Positions 51,411 through 59,928 of a stretch of 64,000 bases of DNA are shown here, in pieces. Each line of letters opens with the position of its first letter. Position 1 is the stretch's first letter. Origin of the DNA: Chitinophaga filiformis (GTDB lineage Bacteria > Bacteroidota > Bacteroidia > Chitinophagales > Chitinophagaceae). The notes beneath the pieces were generated by a model. The model saw only the letters and a program-made list of their open reading frames with translations, was not told the origin of the DNA and ran no database searches. Both the position numbers and the translations under genes were made by a program. The DNA is taken from contig NZ_CP095855.1 of NCBI RefSeq assembly GCF_023100805.1, positions 124,001 through 188,000 of the forward strand, read 5' to 3'.

Positions 51411-53702
51411 TCATTTGAACAGGTTATATCTCACTCCTAAAAACCCTCTCGCACCTTGTAAGGGCGCATAGTTGTATTCGGTGTCGAATGTATATCCATT
51501 GGGATTGTTCACGGGGTCATTCACATGCTTATCGAAAGGATCAAAAGGTCTCATTAAAGCATATTTCGGTACATAGTTCAGCAGATTCTTTACACCTCCA
51601 TATACCTCCCATCCTTTGGCAAACTTCTTTGTGATCTGGGCGTTGGCCAGCAGGAACCAGGGAGAGTATTCGGGCCTGTAATCTTTCGGCTGTACCGGCA
51701 GGCGCATCGGGCCGTTCCAGTTGCCGGTAAGATCTATGCCAAAGCCGGCCGGCAGGCTATAGCTGATCGTGAAAGTACCCGCCCATTTAGGCGCATCTAT
51801 TTGCCTGCTTTTCAGCGGAATGCCCGCTGTATTTTCATCTATCTGGTATACATCCATGTAAGTAACACCGGCAAGCACTTTCAGCGGGAAAGCAAAAACG
51901 GCATCCACATTCAGGGAAACGCCCTGTGAAATGGCATGTCCCCGCAGATTATCGTAAATGATCTTGTTAGGATCCGTATCAAAATCACCGTTGATCTTAT
52001 TTGTGAAATAGGAATAGAACCCGGTAGCATCGAGGTTAATGAAGGCATTGTTCATCGGGACCTTCAGCACATAGTTCAGGTTCGCGTTGTATGACTTTTC
52101 CGGTTTCAGGGCTTCGGCGATGACCACCTGGCGGGAACCGGTCAGTGCAGCATGATCTTCCGTAAACAGGTTCACTACACGGAAACCAGTACCCAGGCTG
52201 GCCCTGAGGGTGTTATTGTCATTGGGCGTCCACTTGTAGGCGATACGCGGCGAATGGATGCTACCGTGGTTTTTGTCATGGTCGTAACGATAGCCCAACA
52301 GGAGTTTATGTTTCCTTGCAAATGCCCACTCATCCTGTATGAAGGCGCCGGGCAAAGGCGTTTTAGCAGGCATATTGATCTTGCCATCTTCCGAAAGCGT
52401 ACCGGGGGTATTGTCGTCATACCAGGTATAACGGTAGGAAATACCGGTCAGCAGGTTATGCTTTTCACTCAGCTGTTTATCCCAATAGAGCTGTGTAAAC
52501 CCTACATGCTGCGTAGCCATATAAGGCATCTTACCATAGTAGGAGTTCTGTTCATGCCGGTTGTAGGAGTATTGCAGCATGATCTTCTCTTTTAGGGGCA
52601 GCTGGTATAAACCGATCAATTCCACTCTTTTGGTATAGATACTTTCGCCATAGATAGCGTCGCTGCCGCGCCAGGCTTTGCTCCATCTCATATCGCCACC
52701 CCAGCGGTCCTCATATACATACCTGGCGGCAATACTTGCCTGCCGGTTCTCCTTCCGCCGGAAGGCCCATTTATTAAAGACAGAGATGCGGTTTTGGATG
52801 GTCAGGTCAGTAAAACCGTCGCCGTTGTTGTCTTTTGGGTGCTGATAATTAAACCAGCTGACGCCGAACAATCCCGAGGCTTTACCCGCAGTTACCTTCA
52901 TGGCAGCGTCTATGTTATATTCTCCCCAACTGGAACTAAACACATCGGCACTGATGAGCGGCGCGCTCAATGGGTTCCTGGTGATCACGTTCACGATACC
53001 TCCCATGGCCTCGGAACCGTATAAGGAAGAACCAGGCCCTTTTACCACTTCTATGCGTTCCACCATGCTCATAGGAATGCCACTCAGGCCATATACAGTA
53101 GATAAGGCGCTTACGATGGGCATACCGTCTATCAGGATCAGGGTATATGCTCCTTCCATTCCATTGATGTGAATATCTCCTGTATTACAAACGTTACAGT
53201 TAAGCTGGGGCCTTACGCCATTTACCATCCCGATGGATTCCAGCAGGGAGGGAGAAGGGTTTTTCTGAAAATATTTAGGTGTGTATACTTCTACTGGTAC
53301 CGGGCTTTCCGTCCTGCTGACGGGCTTCAGGGTACCGGTCACTACCACATCGTTCAGTTTGGTAACGTCTTGCTGCAACCTGATCTGCAGGGATGTTTTT
53401 CCGCCGGGGCTTACCGTCACCTTCCTGGAAAAGGACGTAAAGCCTGTAGCGGAGGAACGCAATGTATAGGTGCCGGCTTTTACATTGTTCAATTTGAAAT
53501 AACCGGTAGAATCGGTGGCTACGCCGGCTTTATTTTCCGCCAGGTATACGTTGGCCAGGTATACCGGCTGACCGTCTGACAGCACATATCCGCTGATAGT
53601 ACCGGTAGCTGATTGTGCCCTCACTGCCAGGCTGAAGGCCGGGCAAACAAGAGCTATCAGTAAAGATATTTTTATACATGCAAAAGTAGAAATACGGGGC
53701 AT
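51411..53702 (-). CDS. TonB-dependent outer-membrane receptor
   Basis: 763 residues: signal peptide, CarboxypepD-type N-terminal domain (about 33-110; GYVLSDGQPVYLANVYLAE), plug domain (DVVVTGTLKPVSRTESP...PLLIL region, VERIEVVKGPGSSLYGSEAMGGIVNVITR), and a 22-strand barrel to the C-terminus. It imports a ligand with TonB/ExbBD energy. The plug carries a CNVCNTG motif (Cys-x-x-Cys) near residue 168, known in receptors that travel with thioredoxin-like proteins. No SusD partner is present, so it is not a glycan importer. Iron or copper complex is a reasonable guess, not shown. Confidence 0.93.
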   Translation of the reverse strand: MPRISTFACIKISLLIALVCPAFSLAVRAQSATGTISGYVLSDGQPVYLANVYLAENKAGVATDSTGYFKLNNVKAGTYTLRSSATGFTSFSRKVTVSPGGKTSLQIRLQQDVTKLNDVVVTGTLKPVSRTESPVPVEVYTPKYFQKNPSPSLLESIGMVNGVRPQLNCNVCNTGDIHINGMEGAYTLILIDGMPIVSALSTVYGLSGIPMSMVERIEVVKGPGSSLYGSEAMGGIVNVITRNPLSAPLISADVFSSSWGEYNIDAAMKVTAGKASGLFGVSWFNYQHPKDNNGDGFTDLTIQNRISVFNKWAFRRKENRQASIAARYVYEDRWGGDMRWSKAWRGSDAIYGESIYTKRVELIGLYQLPLKEKIMLQYSYNRHEQNSYYGKMPYMATQHVGFTQLYWDKQLSEKHNLLTGISYRYTWYDDNTPGTLSEDGKINMPAKTPLPGAFIQDEWAFARKHKLLLGYRYDHDKNHGSIHSPRIAYKWTPNDNNTLRASLGTGFRVVNLFTEDHAALTGSRQVVIAEALKPEKSYNANLNYVLKVPMNNAFINLDATGFYSYFTNKINGDFDTDPNKIIYDNLRGHAISQGVSLNVDAVFAFPLKVLAGVTYMDVYQIDENTAGIPLKSRQIDAPKWAGTFTISYSLPAGFGIDLTGNWNGPMRLPVQPKDYRPEYSPWFLLANAQITKKFAKGWEVYGGVKNLLNYVPKYALMRPFDPFDKHVNDPVNNPNGYTFDTEYNYAPLQGARGFLGVRYNLFK

Positions 53703-53713
53703 TAATTAATATT

Positions 53714-53751
53714 ATTTAGGTCTGTCTAAATTATTATCAGAGACAAATCTA
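53714..53751 (-). promoter_or_regulatory. -7 element and ATTTAG/CTAAAT palindrome upstream of the TonB receptor
   Basis: The minus strand has TAGATTTG (53751-53744), an exact -7 match. Just downstream, ATTTAG (53714-53719) and CTAAAT (53726-53731) form inverted arms around 6 bases, in the leader 12 bases upstream of the start codon. A DtxR-type metal repressor site is possible; the arms are short. Confidence 0.4.
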
Positions 53752-53879
53752 ATTATTTATTCAGAAAATCATACTCCTTAATTCAACAATCTGGTAAATT
53801 TCAATGAAAATAAATTGAATATCAGGCCCTACCGGTATAAAAATACCGGCAATGCACAAGGTATCTAAACAGGATATGC

Positions 53880-54872
53880 TTATTTCCTGCTTAGTAATTC
53901 CTGGACTACAGGGATGTAGGCACTCTTAGGGAAGTTGGTTTTGAAGTAATAAAAAAGTTCTATCTGGGCGCCATTTCCCTTATTGTGGTCAGGGATATTG
54001 GCCAGGAACTCATTGCCTGCCATCATTTCATGTAAGTTGATGGGTGCGTAGGCATAAAGCTTATACTGTTCGTCAAAATGCTGCCAGAAATCGACCATGG
54101 TGGCGCCGCCCCTGATATATCCTTTTTTAATGAGGTAGCACTTTTTAGCGATCAGCAGGTCCACTCCGGGGCTGGAAACATATTTCGCATCAAAGGGGTC
54201 GTAGAGATCGGTGGCGTCCTGGACCACCTGTTTCAATTCTTTTTCGTTCAGGGCTTTATTTTTCCGGTCACCAGGATTTTCCAGGCGTTTTCCGGCGCTG
54301 TTAAGCAGGTAATATACCAGGCGGCTTTCCAGGGTACTTACCATACTTTCATAAAAGCCCACGGAGATCTGGCCTTTTCTGAGGTGGACCAGCAAGGGAG
54401 CTTTCAGATCGAACAGGGTAGAGCGCATCCCCCATAGGGCGCCATTGACAGAGCGGGCAGTGTCCATTACATAGTCCATAGCACTGCTCAGTCGCTCGGT
54501 GGAGAGGGGCGTATCGTTATTGAACAGATCATGTCCGGCCGCATTACTGCCGGAATAGATCTTTTTGCCAATGCTGCCCTCACGACTGATACCTATATCC
54601 ACAGAATCGCCGGGTTCCACGTAGAGGACTGATTTTACATATTTGTTCTCTATGGTGATATAGCCGGGAGCCTCCATGGGTACTCTTAATGTAAACTCGT
54701 GATTGCTTACTTTTCCGGCGCTTTGCTTATATAATGAATTGAAATATGTTCCGATCGGCTTGTAGACAAATACATCAGTACTATCCGGTGCATCCGGCAC
54801 TTTTCCTGTAATAACAACCTGTTGCGCAAATGCGGTGAATGGAATCAATAGGATAAATAGTACTTTTCTCAT
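53880..54872 (-). CDS. Secreted hypothetical protein, 330 aa
   Basis: The start is placed at MRKVLFILLIPFTAFA (54872), which gives a signal peptide. The N-terminal 110 residues resemble the beta-sandwich found before thioredoxin domains in Bacteroidota TlpA-like proteins (VVITGKVPDAPDSTDVFVYKP, YVEPGDSVDIGI). The helical C-terminal part has no CxxC motif, so it is not a redox enzyme. Function unknown. A stem CCGGTAT/ATACCGG follows its stop at about 53834-53850. Confidence 0.65.
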   Translation of the reverse strand: MRKVLFILLIPFTAFAQQVVITGKVPDAPDSTDVFVYKPIGTYFNSLYKQSAGKVSNHEFTLRVPMEAPGYITIENKYVKSVLYVEPGDSVDIGISREGSIGKKIYSGSNAAGHDLFNNDTPLSTERLSSAMDYVMDTARSVNGALWGMRSTLFDLKAPLLVHLRKGQISVGFYESMVSTLESRLVYYLLNSAGKRLENPGDRKNKALNEKELKQVVQDATDLYDPFDAKYVSSPGVDLLIAKKCYLIKKGYIRGGATMVDFWQHFDEQYKLYAYAPINLHEMMAGNEFLANIPDHNKGNGAQIELFYYFKTNFPKSAYIPVVQELLSRK

Positions 54873-54947
54873 ATCATTTTCTAACTTATCAAAATCGGAC
54901 CCTCTTGAGTTGCCGGGTAACATTTCAGTTGGCCCATTAATTTACAC

Positions 54948-54984
54948 AAAAAAAAGAAATCCCCGGGATGAATATACCCGGGGA
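54948..54984 (-). terminator. Terminator-like hairpin in a divergent spacer
   Basis: The stem TCCCCGGG/CCCGGGGA with a 9-base loop is followed on the minus strand by TTTCTTTTTTTTGTG. It lies about 75 bases upstream of the secreted protein start on that strand. No gene is known to its right on the minus strand up to 55269, so it could be an attenuator. Confidence 0.55.
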
Positions 54985-55268
54985 GCCTGCTTTTTTTGTT
55001 ATCCTTCATCATTTTTCCGCCATGGAAACCTTCTCAACGATGGATACGATCAGCAGGAAGGTATAGGGCATAGGATATAAAAGTCTCGTTTTGAATGTGA
55101 ATTATTTATAATACAAAGCTACGTCCCCGCTGCTTTCAGGAAGCTGACAACTGTCATCCCTTATCGTGATACTGGTCTGGAAATTGTACTCCCCCAGGGT
55201 GTGAATAAGACAAATAATGGTTTGATCGGGATTAACAGGCAGTCACTGCTTCATGATAACTTTATGGC
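54985..55268. other. Intergenic region between divergent genes
   Basis: The stretch may hold both promoters. On the minus strand TAGCTTTG (about 55117-55124) matches the -7 consensus and is followed by a 20-codon frame (MPYTFLLIVSIVEKVSMAEK, about 55010-55072) before the hairpin. I cannot tell whether this frame is translated. Confidence 0.35.
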
Positions 55269-55829
55269 ATGAGAAAGACATATAAAAAAAGAGATTTCCC
55301 GGTTGCGGACATCAGGAGATACCTGGAACCAGGGCCTACTGTTCTGGTCAGCTCCCAATGGAAAGATGAGCGTAATATTATGACCATGGGCTGGCATACG
55401 GTAATGGAGTTTTCACCGTCCATGATCGGGTGTTTTATTACCGGAGCGAACCACAGCTTTGAGATGATCCGGAAAAGCAGGGAGTGTGTGATCAACATCC
55501 CTACAGATGATATGATTGAAGACATCATAGGGATCGGCAACTGTACCGGCGCAGAAGTGGACAAGTTCCAGGAATTTAAGCTGACGCCGGAGAAGGCGGA
55601 AAAGGTGAAAGCACCCCTTATAAAGGAATGCTATGCCAATTTTGAGTGTAAGGTGATTGACGAACACCTCTTACCTAAGTATAACTTCTTCATCCTGGAA
55701 GTGGTCAAAGCCCATGTAGCCACCTCTCCTAAATACCCCCGTACTGTGCACTACAGGGGGGACGCAACTTTTATGATCTCAGGAAAGAACGTTTCCTATC
55801 CGGCCAGGTTCAAACCGCAGAACCTATAG
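55269..55829 (+). CDS. Flavin reductase-like FMN-binding protein
   Basis: 186 residues of the flavin reductase fold: GPTVLVSSQWKDERNIMTMGWHTV, MIGCFITGANHSFEMIRKSRECVINIP, IIGIGNCTGAEVDKF, VKAPLIKECYANFECKV. It binds FMN in a split barrel and may reduce flavin for another enzyme or be a small reductase. It is a single gene, convergent with the NTF2-like gene 2 bases away. Confidence 0.88.
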   Translation: MRKTYKKRDFPVADIRRYLEPGPTVLVSSQWKDERNIMTMGWHTVMEFSPSMIGCFITGANHSFEMIRKSRECVINIPTDDMIEDIIGIGNCTGAEVDKFQEFKLTPEKAEKVKAPLIKECYANFECKVIDEHLLPKYNFFILEVVKAHVATSPKYPRTVHYRGDATFMISGKNVSYPARFKPQNL

Positions 55830-55831
55830 CC

Positions 55832-56230
55832 TTAATAACTGGCCTGCCCGATATCCAGCCTGCTGATCTTGCCGGCTGCATCGATATGGAACTTAAAATA
55901 GGCCTTGAAATCGCCCCAGTAGTCGCTGTGAAACCGTCCATAGAGGTCCAGTCCCTTGTTTTCTATCTTATCGATGCTGGTGAAGCGTTCATGGCCAAAT
56001 GCTTTTTCGAAGAAGCTTTTGAAGTCCATTTTATTGCCATCGTCATAGAGTGCAGCATCCGCTGTGAAAAGTGCGAACCAGGTTTTACTATCGGCAGCCT
56101 GCAAGGCGTCGATCGCCTTTTTCACGATGGTATTTGTGAGTTTATCAGTGTTCATTGTATTGGATTTGTTTTGTGCTTTAACGGTCAATGTGCATATTAC
56201 TAATGCCATTGTATAGATGAAGATCTTCAT
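55832..56230 (-). CDS. Secreted NTF2/SnoaL-like protein
   Basis: Signal peptide (MKIFIYTMALVICTLTVKA), then an NTF2-like cone fold: IDALQAADSKTWFALFTADAALYDDG, FFEKAFGHERF, FKAYFKFHIDAAGKISRLDIGQ. It may bind or convert a small organic molecule. It begins in the stop of the preceding gene (TAATG overlap), so the two are translationally coupled. Last gene of the SDR operon. Confidence 0.85.
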   Translation of the reverse strand: MKIFIYTMALVICTLTVKAQNKSNTMNTDKLTNTIVKKAIDALQAADSKTWFALFTADAALYDDGNKMDFKSFFEKAFGHERFTSIDKIENKGLDLYGRFHSDYWGDFKAYFKFHIDAAGKISRLDIGQASY

Positions 56231-56583
56231 TAGTTGTTTTTTGCGAGTGGGTGTTGTAAATAAATAGCGGCCAGGTTCATCAGGAGGAAAGGCAGCTCTA
56301 TAGCGGCGCCTTTGAGATCTTTCAGCGATAGCTGCAGGCAGAGTATCAGTAAAATGGCGCTTGCCATGAGGAAATTACCAGCTACAAAGGTCCTGGGAAA
56401 TAAGATCAGCACAGCACTTAACAATGTCACGATCCCATTGGTCAACACAGCTGGCCTGTTGAAGTGAAAGCGGCCCAGCATGGCTGCCATTTCCGGCTTA
56501 CCGGAGACCATTGCCCATCCCTGCTTCAGCCCCATGAACACGATCGCCAGGACCAGTGCTGCATTTAGTATTTTAATGAACAT
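56230..56583 (-). CDS. DoxX-like small membrane protein
   Basis: 117 residues with four hydrophobic segments: LNAALVLAIVFMGLKQG, VLTNGIVTLLSAVLILFP, LMASAILLILCLQ, and a final LPFLLMNLAAIYLQHP. Family similarity to DoxX is weak but the layout fits. Part of the AraC/SDR/SDR operon, 34 bases after the second SDR gene. Confidence 0.7.
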   Translation of the reverse strand: MFIKILNAALVLAIVFMGLKQGWAMVSGKPEMAAMLGRFHFNRPAVLTNGIVTLLSAVLILFPRTFVAGNFLMASAILLILCLQLSLKDLKGAAIELPFLLMNLAAIYLQHPLAKNN

Positions 56584-56617
56584 GCTTGCTATTTTAGAGT
56601 GAATGGCGGGCGGAGTC

Positions 56618-57370
56618 TTAGTTGGTGGCTCCGCCGTTTACCAGCAGGTGCTGGCCAGATACGAAAGAAGACAGATCGCTTGCAAAGAATTCTGCAATAT
56701 TGGCCACATCTTCCACTTCTGCCAGGCGCCCCATCGGACAGCTGTCCAGCAATTGTTTTCTTAATTCGGGATATGCCTCAGGATCAACGAAGATACCGGA
56801 ATGGTCTACCGCGAAAGGAATGATAGAGTTTACAGTAACCCCTCTGTGACCGATCTCTTTTGACAGGATATCCACCAGGTAGCGTGGAGTTGTTTTACTA
56901 CCACCATATACAGCCATACCGGGCACAGGGAAGGAAGTAGTGCTGGATGCGATGTAGATGATACGTCCATTGTCTTCCACGTGTTTTGCTGCCTGCTGCA
57001 TAGTGAAGTAGGTACCTTTGGTATTGATGGAGAACACGCGGTCAAATTGTTCTTCTGTAAATTCAGTTACCGGTGTTTCTACCAGCTCTATACCTGCATT
57101 TGCTACTACGATATCGATCTTTCCAAAAGCTGCTTTTGCTTCGGTGAACAGTCGCTCGATCTCTTTCACCTTACTCACATCCGCCTGTACAGCGATCACC
57201 TTCGCGCCCATCGCTTTGATATTACTAACTACTTCATCTGCGGATGCTTTATCCCTGGAATAGTTAACCACTATATCTGCGCCCAGCGCTGCATAACGTT
57301 CTGCGATGGCTTTACCTAATCCCCTTGCTGATCCTGTAACTATTGCTACTTTACCTTTTAAGTTATTCAT
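56618..57370 (-). CDS. Short-chain dehydrogenase/reductase (SDR), copy 2
   Basis: The start is ATG at 57370; a GTG three codons earlier is less likely. 250 residues of the classical SDR type: TGSARGLG (NAD(P)-binding), NAG in VVANAGIE, catalytic Ser in IYIASSTTS, and YGGSK (Tyr/Lys). It oxidises or reduces an alcohol/carbonyl group. Its paralogue precedes it by 48 bases. Confidence 0.93.
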   Translation of the reverse strand: MNNLKGKVAIVTGSARGLGKAIAERYAALGADIVVNYSRDKASADEVVSNIKAMGAKVIAVQADVSKVKEIERLFTEAKAAFGKIDIVVANAGIELVETPVTEFTEEQFDRVFSINTKGTYFTMQQAAKHVEDNGRIIYIASSTTSFPVPGMAVYGGSKTTPRYLVDILSKEIGHRGVTVNSIIPFAVDHSGIFVDPEAYPELRKQLLDSCPMGRLAEVEDVANIAEFFASDLSSFVSGQHLLVNGGATN

Positions 57371-57418
57371 GACTGACACTTATTTGAATTGTTATTGTTT
57401 AACATTTATTTATTGTAA

Positions 57419-58159
57419 TTAAGCCATACCACCGTTTACGCCTATATTCTGCCCGGTGATCCATTTAGCGGCGTCACTGGCCAGGAATGCCACCACTTCT
57501 GCAATTTCTTCAGGCGTACCGATACGGTTAAAAGCGGCCATAGCGGCGAGGCGGTCTACCACTTCCTGCGATTTTCCATTCATAAATAAATCAGTGTTGG
57601 TCGGGCCGGGAGAAACAGAATTCACATTGACCCCTCTGGCGCCCATTTCCTTTGAGAATACACGGGTTAATTGTTCTACGGCTGATTTAGTAGCTACATA
57701 GGTCCCGTAGGTAGGAATCATTACGCGGTTCACAGTAGTGGAGAAGTTAATGACGGATCCCTTGTCTGCCAGTCTGGTCGCTGCTTCGCGGAGGGTATTA
57801 AAGGTACCTTTTACGTTGATATCGAACTGGCGATCGAACTCTTCGTCCGTAGTATCCTTAATAGTTTTCAGGAGCATGATGCCTGCATTGTTCACCAGTA
57901 CGTCGATCCTGCCATAATGTGCAATAGCGGCATCAAACAGGTTCTTAACATCTGCACTCCTGCTGACATCTGCCTGTATAGCGATGGCGTCGCCACCTTT
58001 TTCCTTTATTTCAGCAACAACCTGGTCGGCAGCATCCTTACCACCGGCATAGTTAACGATTATCTTTGCTCCTTCTGCTGAAAGTTTACGGGCAATGGCA
58101 GCGCCAATGCCTCTTGATGCGCCTGTTACTAAGATTACTTTGCTTGTTAGTGTGTTCAT
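57419..58159 (-). CDS. Short-chain dehydrogenase/reductase (SDR), copy 1
   Basis: The start is ATG at 58159 (MNTLTSKVILVTGASRGIG); the upstream frame extension is not SDR-like. 246 residues: TGASRGIG, VNNAG, NFSTTVNRVMIPTYGTYVATK (Ser/Tyr/Lys), SPGPTNTD. First enzyme gene of the operon, 94 bases after the AraC gene. The substrate is unknown; similar pairs are read with AraC regulators in Bacteroidota. Confidence 0.94.
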   Translation of the reverse strand: MNTLTSKVILVTGASRGIGAAIARKLSAEGAKIIVNYAGGKDAADQVVAEIKEKGGDAIAIQADVSRSADVKNLFDAAIAHYGRIDVLVNNAGIMLLKTIKDTTDEEFDRQFDINVKGTFNTLREAATRLADKGSVINFSTTVNRVMIPTYGTYVATKSAVEQLTRVFSKEMGARGVNVNSVSPGPTNTDLFMNGKSQEVVDRLAAMAAFNRIGTPEEIAEVVAFLASDAAKWITGQNIGVNGGMA

Positions 58160-58253
58160 GTTTCTTTGTTTTTGTTTGTCGTTATTGACATAACAAAGGT
58201 GGAACATAAACACGCCCTAAAATTGCAAGATTTACACTATTAGTTGCAAATAT

Positions 58254-59201
58254 CTAAGACACCCCTGTTCCGAGGTGTTTTCTGTATAGGACCGGGGTGG
58301 TATCTGTATATTTCTTAAAATAATTACTGAAATGAGCGGTTTCAGCAAACCCAAGCTGGTCGGCGATCTGCTTAATAGGAGTAGCGGAATTCTGTAATAA
58401 TGATTTAGCTTCGGTAATGGTCTTATCTATGATCCAGGTACTAACGGACTTGCCCGTTTTCGCCTTAATGACATTATTCAGATAGTTGGGATGCAGGTTT
58501 TGCTCGTTGGCATAATCCTGTGCACGGAAAACCCGTTTAGCCTTCCCGGTGCTTAATTCGCGGTAATGTTTTTCCAGGCTTCTTTTGAAGTTCTTCACGA
58601 TCTGTGAGCTCCTGTTACCTTCGTAGATCGGGTTGTAGTCTTCCCAGAAGTATTCCTTTATCTTCAATAGCAAGACCACAAACAGGTTGCCGATCATTTT
58701 ATTCTTGTAAGGAGAGTTGGAGAAGTACTCTTTATAGATCTGCAGGTATAATGGTTCAAACTCTGCGAACACTTCCGGCTCCAGTACCCTCGCAGGGACA
58801 GTTTCTGCCAGCAGGAAAGGAAACTCTTCGAATATATTGGCATGAACGTTCTCCTTCAGGAAAGACTCGCTCATGGTTACCAGGTAGACTTCCTTCAAAC
58901 AATGCCACTCAAAGGATTTATAATGCCCGGGATTGGTGAAATAGATAGTATAGGGCTTTGTATTGAACTCCAGATCATCTGTAGTATATCTCCCCTCCCC
59001 GTCCTTAATAAACAGGAAAGAATAAAAATTAGCCCGGTATACGCTGGATTTAAAAGGCAGGTCCCCATGTATATCCATCAGCTTATGGATCGTAAAGTCG
59101 TTCTTAGGGTCGATCAGGTCTACGGGTAAACCCAGATACTCGTAGTTCTCGATCAGGTTATTAAAAACGGGGGGCCTGTCTGTTGTTTTCTGCCTGGTCA
59201 T
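58254..59201 (-). CDS. AraC-type transcriptional regulator
   Basis: 315 residues: an AraC-type ligand-binding N-terminus (YTTDDLEFNTKPYTIYFTNPGHYKSF, cupin-like) and a C-terminal double helix-turn-helix (AQDYANEQNLHPNYLNNVIKAKTGKS; IADQLGFAETAHFSNYFKKYTDTTPVLYRK). It is first in line before two SDR, DoxX and NTF2-like genes on the same strand and probably activates them. Confidence 0.93.
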   Translation of the reverse strand: MTRQKTTDRPPVFNNLIENYEYLGLPVDLIDPKNDFTIHKLMDIHGDLPFKSSVYRANFYSFLFIKDGEGRYTTDDLEFNTKPYTIYFTNPGHYKSFEWHCLKEVYLVTMSESFLKENVHANIFEEFPFLLAETVPARVLEPEVFAEFEPLYLQIYKEYFSNSPYKNKMIGNLFVVLLLKIKEYFWEDYNPIYEGNRSSQIVKNFKRSLEKHYRELSTGKAKRVFRAQDYANEQNLHPNYLNNVIKAKTGKSVSTWIIDKTITEAKSLLQNSATPIKQIADQLGFAETAHFSNYFKKYTDTTPVLYRKHLGTGVS

Positions 59202-59282
59202 GGTAACGGAGGAGGTTTAGATGAGGTTAAAGTTACAAAAGGTTTGGGCTACCTCGTAACATATAACCCCGAATCACTATAA

Positions 59283-59576
59283 CTACTCCCAGGTACTGGC
59301 TACCGGCGTCAATACTTCGATCTGGGGAGGGCTTACAAGACCACTGTCATCCCGCTGTTGCTGGAAGGCTTTAAAAGAGGGTGTATTGAGCACTGCTGCC
59401 TGGATCTCTTCGTTTTTGTAGTGGGAAAGGTGGGTGAAGGTAGTTTCACTATTATAGATAGTGTATTGGAAGTCGGCGCCCATTTTTTCGAAGTCCTGCA
59501 TGAAGGCCTGGATGTTCTGTTTATTCTGCGCTACAAAAGACGGTTTTACTCTGTAAGTCACTTTTACTGCTATCAT
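59283..59576 (-). CDS. Small ABM-like protein, 97 aa
   Basis: Ferredoxin-like dimeric alpha-beta barrel pattern: MIAVKVTYRVKPSFVAQNKQN, then FTHLSHYKNEEIQAAVLNTPSFKAFQQQRD. No signal. It may share the oxygenase or ligand-binding role of ABM proteins. It lies 81 bases before the AraC gene on the same strand, so it might belong to that unit. Confidence 0.7.
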   Translation of the reverse strand: MIAVKVTYRVKPSFVAQNKQNIQAFMQDFEKMGADFQYTIYNSETTFTHLSHYKNEEIQAAVLNTPSFKAFQQQRDDSGLVSPPQIEVLTPVASTWE

Positions 59577-59754
59577 GGTTTTAAGTTTTTATATAGATAT
59601 AGACAGGGCAGCATGTAAAAACGTGACAGGATCTCCAAAGTTTTATTGCTGTCTACTATGCATGGGAATTTGCGGCTAATTTAAATTGCAGGCACGCTGC
59701 AGTAGAATACATACGTTACCTGTAGGCCACTGCCCTATTTACAGCTTTTTTCGT

Positions 59755-59789
59755 CAAAAGAGTTCTGTGTGCGCAACAGAACTCTTTTG
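59755..59789. other. Long perfect stem-loop between divergent genes
   Basis: A 14-bp perfect stem, CAAAAGAGTTCTGT/ACAGAACTCTTTTG, with a 7-base loop (GTGCGCA). It looks like a bidirectional terminator (A-rich and T-rich sides) but the genes on both sides point away from it. The surrounding 350 bases hold no other recognisable gene. Confidence 0.6.
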
Positions 59790-59928
59790 GTGAGTGTCAG
59801 GAGCATCCCACCTATACATATTCTAATATTTATTACTATCTTGTTGCAAATGCCATATCAAACATCGTAAACGGGGCAATTAAATATTTCAATATCAATT
59901 AATTAACGTTCGGGAGAAATCACTACCT

